From Neisseriaceae bacterium (GTDB lineage Bacteria > Pseudomonadota > Gammaproteobacteria > Burkholderiales > UBA11063), in the NCBI GenBank assembly GCA_947470205.1, contig CANISK010000048.1, positions 1 through 8,904 of the forward strand: DNA of 8,904 bases, written 5' to 3'. Position numbers and translations under genes: made by a program. This document shows positions 6,811-8,904 of the stretch, one piece after another. The notes beneath the pieces are model-generated. The model saw only the letters and a list, made by a program, of their open reading frames with translations. It made no database searches and was not told where the DNA came from. The stretch's first letter is position 1. Every line of letters starts with the position of its first letter.

Positions 6811-6881
6811 CTTTCGCCTTGCCTAAAACTCAAATACTTCGAGTATATACTCTTTGTCTTTGAGCTTTATGCTGTGTTAAA
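6811..6881 (+). repeat. interspersed repeat, copy B (after feoB)
   Basis: The first part (6811-6861) matches the block after yidD at about 2242-2291, including CTTGCCTAAAAC and the palindrome ATACT-tcg-AGTAT (6834-6846). The last part (6846-6881) is the exact 36-base repeat also found at 6721-6756. The repeat ends in a short palindrome GTTAAATTTTTAAC (6876-6889). The gap between feoB and the next gene is therefore almost all repeat. Confidence 0.85.
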
Positions 6882-6905
6882 TTTTTAACAGGATTACAGT
6901 AACTT

Positions 6906-7103
6906 ATGAATAATATTTGTGATACAATTAGCATATTTATCATCCTTGCTATTGCAATATTTATTTTAGCGCGTCATTTTATAAAAATGCGTAAAAATGA
7001 AAGTGCCACATTGTGCAATGGCTGTGAATACAAATGTAGTAAAAAATCTTTTATTAATCAAACAAATAAAAATAAGGTATCCACAATCAAATGTTATTTT
7101 TAA
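6906..7103 (+). CDS. small Cys-rich one-helix membrane protein, likely FeoB-associated
   Basis: The 65-residue protein has a hydrophobic helix at about 8-24 (a run of Ile/Ala/Leu) followed by a basic stretch (RHFIKMRK) and then CNGCEYKC (37-44), a C-x2-C-x3-C pattern. Small proteins with one membrane helix followed by a Cys cluster are often found right after feoB (Pfam FeoB-associated Cys-rich membrane protein family); the position and layout fit, though I cannot score the match. The Cys cluster is expected on the cytoplasmic side and could bind iron or pass it on; this is inference. AGGA (6890-6893) lies 12 bases before the ATG, a long but usable spacing. It lies 167 bases after feoB, with repeats in between, and may be read from the feo promoter. 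Its last 13 bases overlap the next gene. Confidence 0.65.
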   Translation: MNNICDTISIFIILAIAIFILARHFIKMRKNESATLCNGCEYKCSKKSFINQTNKNKVSTIKCYF

Positions 7104-7972
7104 TATTTATGATTATTCCAATTGTTATAAATTCAGCATATATATTTATTATGCTGTTTGCATGTGCTCATATATTCCATATTGGGTACAATGTATGGCA
7201 AATTTATTTATTTGGATTGTCTTTAATATGTACACTGTCTTATTGTGGTTATTTTAATTTGTTTAATCCGCTCATTATTCTCACAAGCAAATACCAAGAA
7301 ATAGACACAAAAGAATTTAATACCATATCATCATATTTAACTAAAGTATTGCATACGCATAATAATATTTACCCAGATAATCAAATTATAGATATCAATG
7401 ATATTAAAATATACAAAACCTATTCACCCATATTCAAAATATTCACAGTGGGGCAGAATAATTTAATAATAAATGATATATTAATGAAATCAGTTACCGA
7501 TAAACAAATTGATGGGATGTGTGCAATATTGTGCGGGGAAATGTTTTTAAATGGTGGCAGGTTTAGAAATATACTAACAATCAATATTTTTCTTCACGAT
7601 ATAGTTATCAATACCATTAAATTTATCAAAAACAGCATACTACAAAATTTTAAAATCACTCACGCATCCCTCATGTCATTTAAAACATTATGGATGATAC
7701 CGATATTGATTTTACTCATATCATTTACCCCAGTTTTATTATTTTTATGGGTGTTGGATAAAATCATGCAGTTATCCGTGATATTTTTTGATAAAAATAT
7801 CATGTTAAATGTGGATAAATATGTGTTGTCATTAGGCAAAAAAGACGAATTAATCGAATTTTTAGAGTTGTTAAAATTACACGAATCAACCACGCAAAAT
7901 ACCGCACCATTGCTTAGATTTTGGTTAAACCAATATTCCCCAACAGCACGGATAAACTTACTAATCTCCTAA
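7091..7972 (+). CDS. membrane protein resembling a shortened STE24-type M48 peptidase without its zinc site
   Basis: The 293 residues have hydrophobic segments at about 2-24, 36-60 and 198-232. The pattern, compared from memory with bacterial STE24-type (M48) peptidases, matches in order: LFNPLIILTSKYQEI (57-71) like the PLFNKF-PL region; FKIFTVGQNNLIINDILM (115-132) like the segment before the active site (NAYFTGFG..RIVLFDTLL); CAILCGEMFL (144-153) at the place of AVLAHELGHF; IMLNVDKYVLSLG (237-249) where the EFEAD-x-YA element is expected; and HESTTQNTAPLL..YSPTARINLL (264-291) like the closing STLTPDPLY..SHPP..RI. If the alignment is right, both zinc-binding His of HExxH are lost (Glu150 kept) and the third ligand Glu is Leu, so it cannot be an active metalloprotease. 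It also lacks perhaps 120 N-terminal residues. The frame is intact, so it may still serve a role, or be a young pseudogene. It overlaps the Cys-rich gene by 13 bases at the start and the opposite gene by 12 at the end. AAGG at 7074-7077 is a distant ribosome site. Confidence 0.6.
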   Translation: MLFLIFMIIPIVINSAYIFIMLFACAHIFHIGYNVWQIYLFGLSLICTLSYCGYFNLFNPLIILTSKYQEIDTKEFNTISSYLTKVLHTHNNIYPDNQIIDINDIKIYKTYSPIFKIFTVGQNNLIINDILMKSVTDKQIDGMCAILCGEMFLNGGRFRNILTINIFLHDIVINTIKFIKNSILQNFKITHASLMSFKTLWMIPILILLISFTPVLLFLWVLDKIMQLSVIFFDKNIMLNVDKYVLSLGKKDELIEFLELLKLHESTTQNTAPLLRFWLNQYSPTARINLLIS

Positions 7973-8794
7973 AATCCCTGCCAAGGTAGTAAATATACCA
8001 AATATACCATGAATAATTCCGGACTTAACAACATCTCTCATGTCGAATAACTTCTCTTGAATATGCTTACCATTCGTCGTTTCGTAATTTTCTATTGCTT
8101 CCATCAATCGATCAGTTTCTTCAAATTTTAAGGTATAAATAAACTCTTTAATTGTTCGCATATAGCCAATCAAATCCCCTAAATCTGATATTATTTTTGG
8201 TATTGAAACAACTAATGATCCACCGCCAGTTGCAGTGGCAGCTGCAGCATGCAACGTATATGATATCACTTTTATAGCCACATGGAATACTATGATAGCA
8301 ACACTGATTATCATCTCACGGTGTTCACTCATAAATTCTTTAATGCGTCCAAAATAAGTTTCACTATGTTTTATATTATCATTTAATTCTGATTGAGATA
8401 GTTGTATCTTTTGTGTGCGACTGTTATGATTCACTGCCGCAGCTTGTTGTTGGTCTTGACATGTTTGTTTTAGAGTTTCTATCTTAGCCTGTTTTTCATC
8501 GTCGCTCATCTCGGTGCTCATAATTGTTTTCACCTTATCGTCATATTCTTTTTTGAATTTTGCAACTTTTGCTTGTAATTCATTTAATCTTTTGGATGGT
8601 GGCAAGTGACCTTGTGGGTTAAAAAAATATTGACACTTGTATGTGAGTTCATCCCGCCAGTTAAGATTTTTAGTTTCTTCTTTATAAATTTTTTGTTTTA
8701 GCATATTTAAAAAAACTCTATGATGCTTTAATGTTAGTTTATTTGCATGAAGACCTTTATAGTGCACCCATTTGTCAAGACAAATTTTCACCAC
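7961..8794 (-). CDS. unknown protein with coiled coil and hydrophobic Gly/Ala-rich segments, 277 aa
   Basis: I do not recognise a family. From the GTG at 8794: a basic N-terminal part (1-45); a Lys/Glu/Gln-rich, probably coiled-coil region (about 64-115); a hydrophobic helix (about 161-181, MIISVAIIVFHVAIKVISYT) running into an Ala/Gly-rich segment AAAATATGGGSLVVSIPKII (183-202); a polar helical part (210-250); and a final hydrophobic helix with GIIHGIFGIFTTLAGILGD (259-277). Coiled coil plus hydrophobic hairpin recalls secreted pore-forming, translocator or membrane-targeted effector proteins, but this is only a resemblance. No ATG begins the frame: candidates are GTG at 8794 or 8791, or ATG at 8704 (residue 31). 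None has a good ribosome site. The frame continues upstream past a TAG (8810-8812), so this may be the C-terminal piece of a longer gene. Its 3' end overlaps the opposite-strand gene by 12 bases. Confidence 0.6.
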   Translation of the reverse strand: MVKICLDKWVHYKGLHANKLTLKHHRVFLNMLKQKIYKEETKNLNWRDELTYKCQYFFNPQGHLPPSKRLNELQAKVAKFKKEYDDKVKTIMSTEMSDDEKQAKIETLKQTCQDQQQAAAVNHNSRTQKIQLSQSELNDNIKHSETYFGRIKEFMSEHREMIISVAIIVFHVAIKVISYTLHAAAATATGGGSLVVSIPKIISDLGDLIGYMRTIKEFIYTLKFEETDRLMEAIENYETTNGKHIQEKLFDMRDVVKSGIIHGIFGIFTTLAGILGD

Positions 8795-8809
8795 TTTATA
8801 GAAACAAAC

Positions 8810-8904
8810 CTAAGCCACTAACTTACCATCGTTATTATTTTCATAAATATACTGAAACATCTTTTTTTCATTAGATTCTATGCTCTGAATATACATATAC
8901 ATTG
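8810..8904 (-). CDS. 3' end of a gene running in from the right edge, same frame as the 277-aa gene
   Basis: On the minus strand the frame is open from the window edge to TAG at 8812-8810, giving about 30 residues that end KKMFQYIYENNNDGKLVA. It lies in the same reading frame as the 277-residue protein just downstream, separated by that one stop and five codons before the GTG. Either it is the tail of a separate gene, or the two are halves of one gene broken by an in-frame amber codon. The 30 residues are too few to identify. Confidence 0.4.
   Translation of the reverse strand, partial: MYMYIQSIESNEKKMFQYIYENNNDGKLVA

Noticed and set aside
6997..7257. 86-codon plus-strand frame between the Cys-rich gene and the M48-like gene
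   Set aside because: It overlaps both in a third frame and has neither a domain nor a ribosome site; I checked it as a possible frameshifted N-terminus of the M48-like protein but saw no matching motif.

Overview
The window is AT-rich DNA from a proteobacterium. The C-terminal half of YidC, the FeoB sequence and the yidD-yidC order look most like beta- or gammaproteobacteria, with a lean to beta; I cannot name a genus. The mix of essential membrane genes, many small non-coding repeats, a MORN/Sel1-type repeat protein and what looks like a decayed protease suggests a host-associated or otherwise repeat-rich, drifting genome. That lifestyle is inference. I see no tRNA, rRNA, CRISPR array or transposase gene.

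Layout, left to right. (1) 87-1676 (+): a 529-aa cytoplasmic repeat protein with MORN-like motifs near the N-terminus and three or four 32-residue Sel1/TPR-like repeats at the C-terminus, two of them almost identical in DNA. (2) 1677-2029: non-coding, mostly a 197-bp MITE-like element with 19-bp perfect terminal inverted repeats, then a likely yidD promoter whose -10 box sits almost on the start codon. (3) 2030-4048 (+): yidD and yidC, the membrane-protein insertion pair, separated by a 117-bp spacer holding an interspersed repeat. (4) 4049-4597: non-coding, filled by two more MITE-like elements (208 and 132 bp) and then a textbook Fur-box promoter. (5) 4598-7972 (+): feoA and feoB (7-bp overlap), a small Cys-rich one-helix membrane protein of the kind often found beside feoB, and a 293-aa membrane protein that looks like a shortened STE24-type M48 peptidase without its zinc ligands. 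(6) 7961-8904 (-): a 277-aa unknown protein with a coiled coil and hydrophobic Gly/Ala-rich segments, converging on and overlapping the previous gene by 12 bp. Upstream of it the same reading frame is open to the window edge except for one TAG, so it may be the back part of a longer, interrupted gene.

Functionally, the clearest unit is the iron block: an iron-responsive repressor (Fur) should control feoA-feoB and possibly the small Cys-rich gene, giving ferrous iron uptake. YidD and YidC form the second unit, for inserting inner-membrane proteins. The repeats are the most unusual part. Two elements share the same end sequence but have different cores, a third has unrelated ends, and a separate short repeat family (TATACTCTTTGTCTTTG) sits at the 3' ends of yidD and feoB and supplies the last five codons and stop of feoB. 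I did not find a convincing new multi-gene system; the best candidates for novelty are the repeat families, the pseudo-protease next to feoB and the interrupted gene at the right edge.
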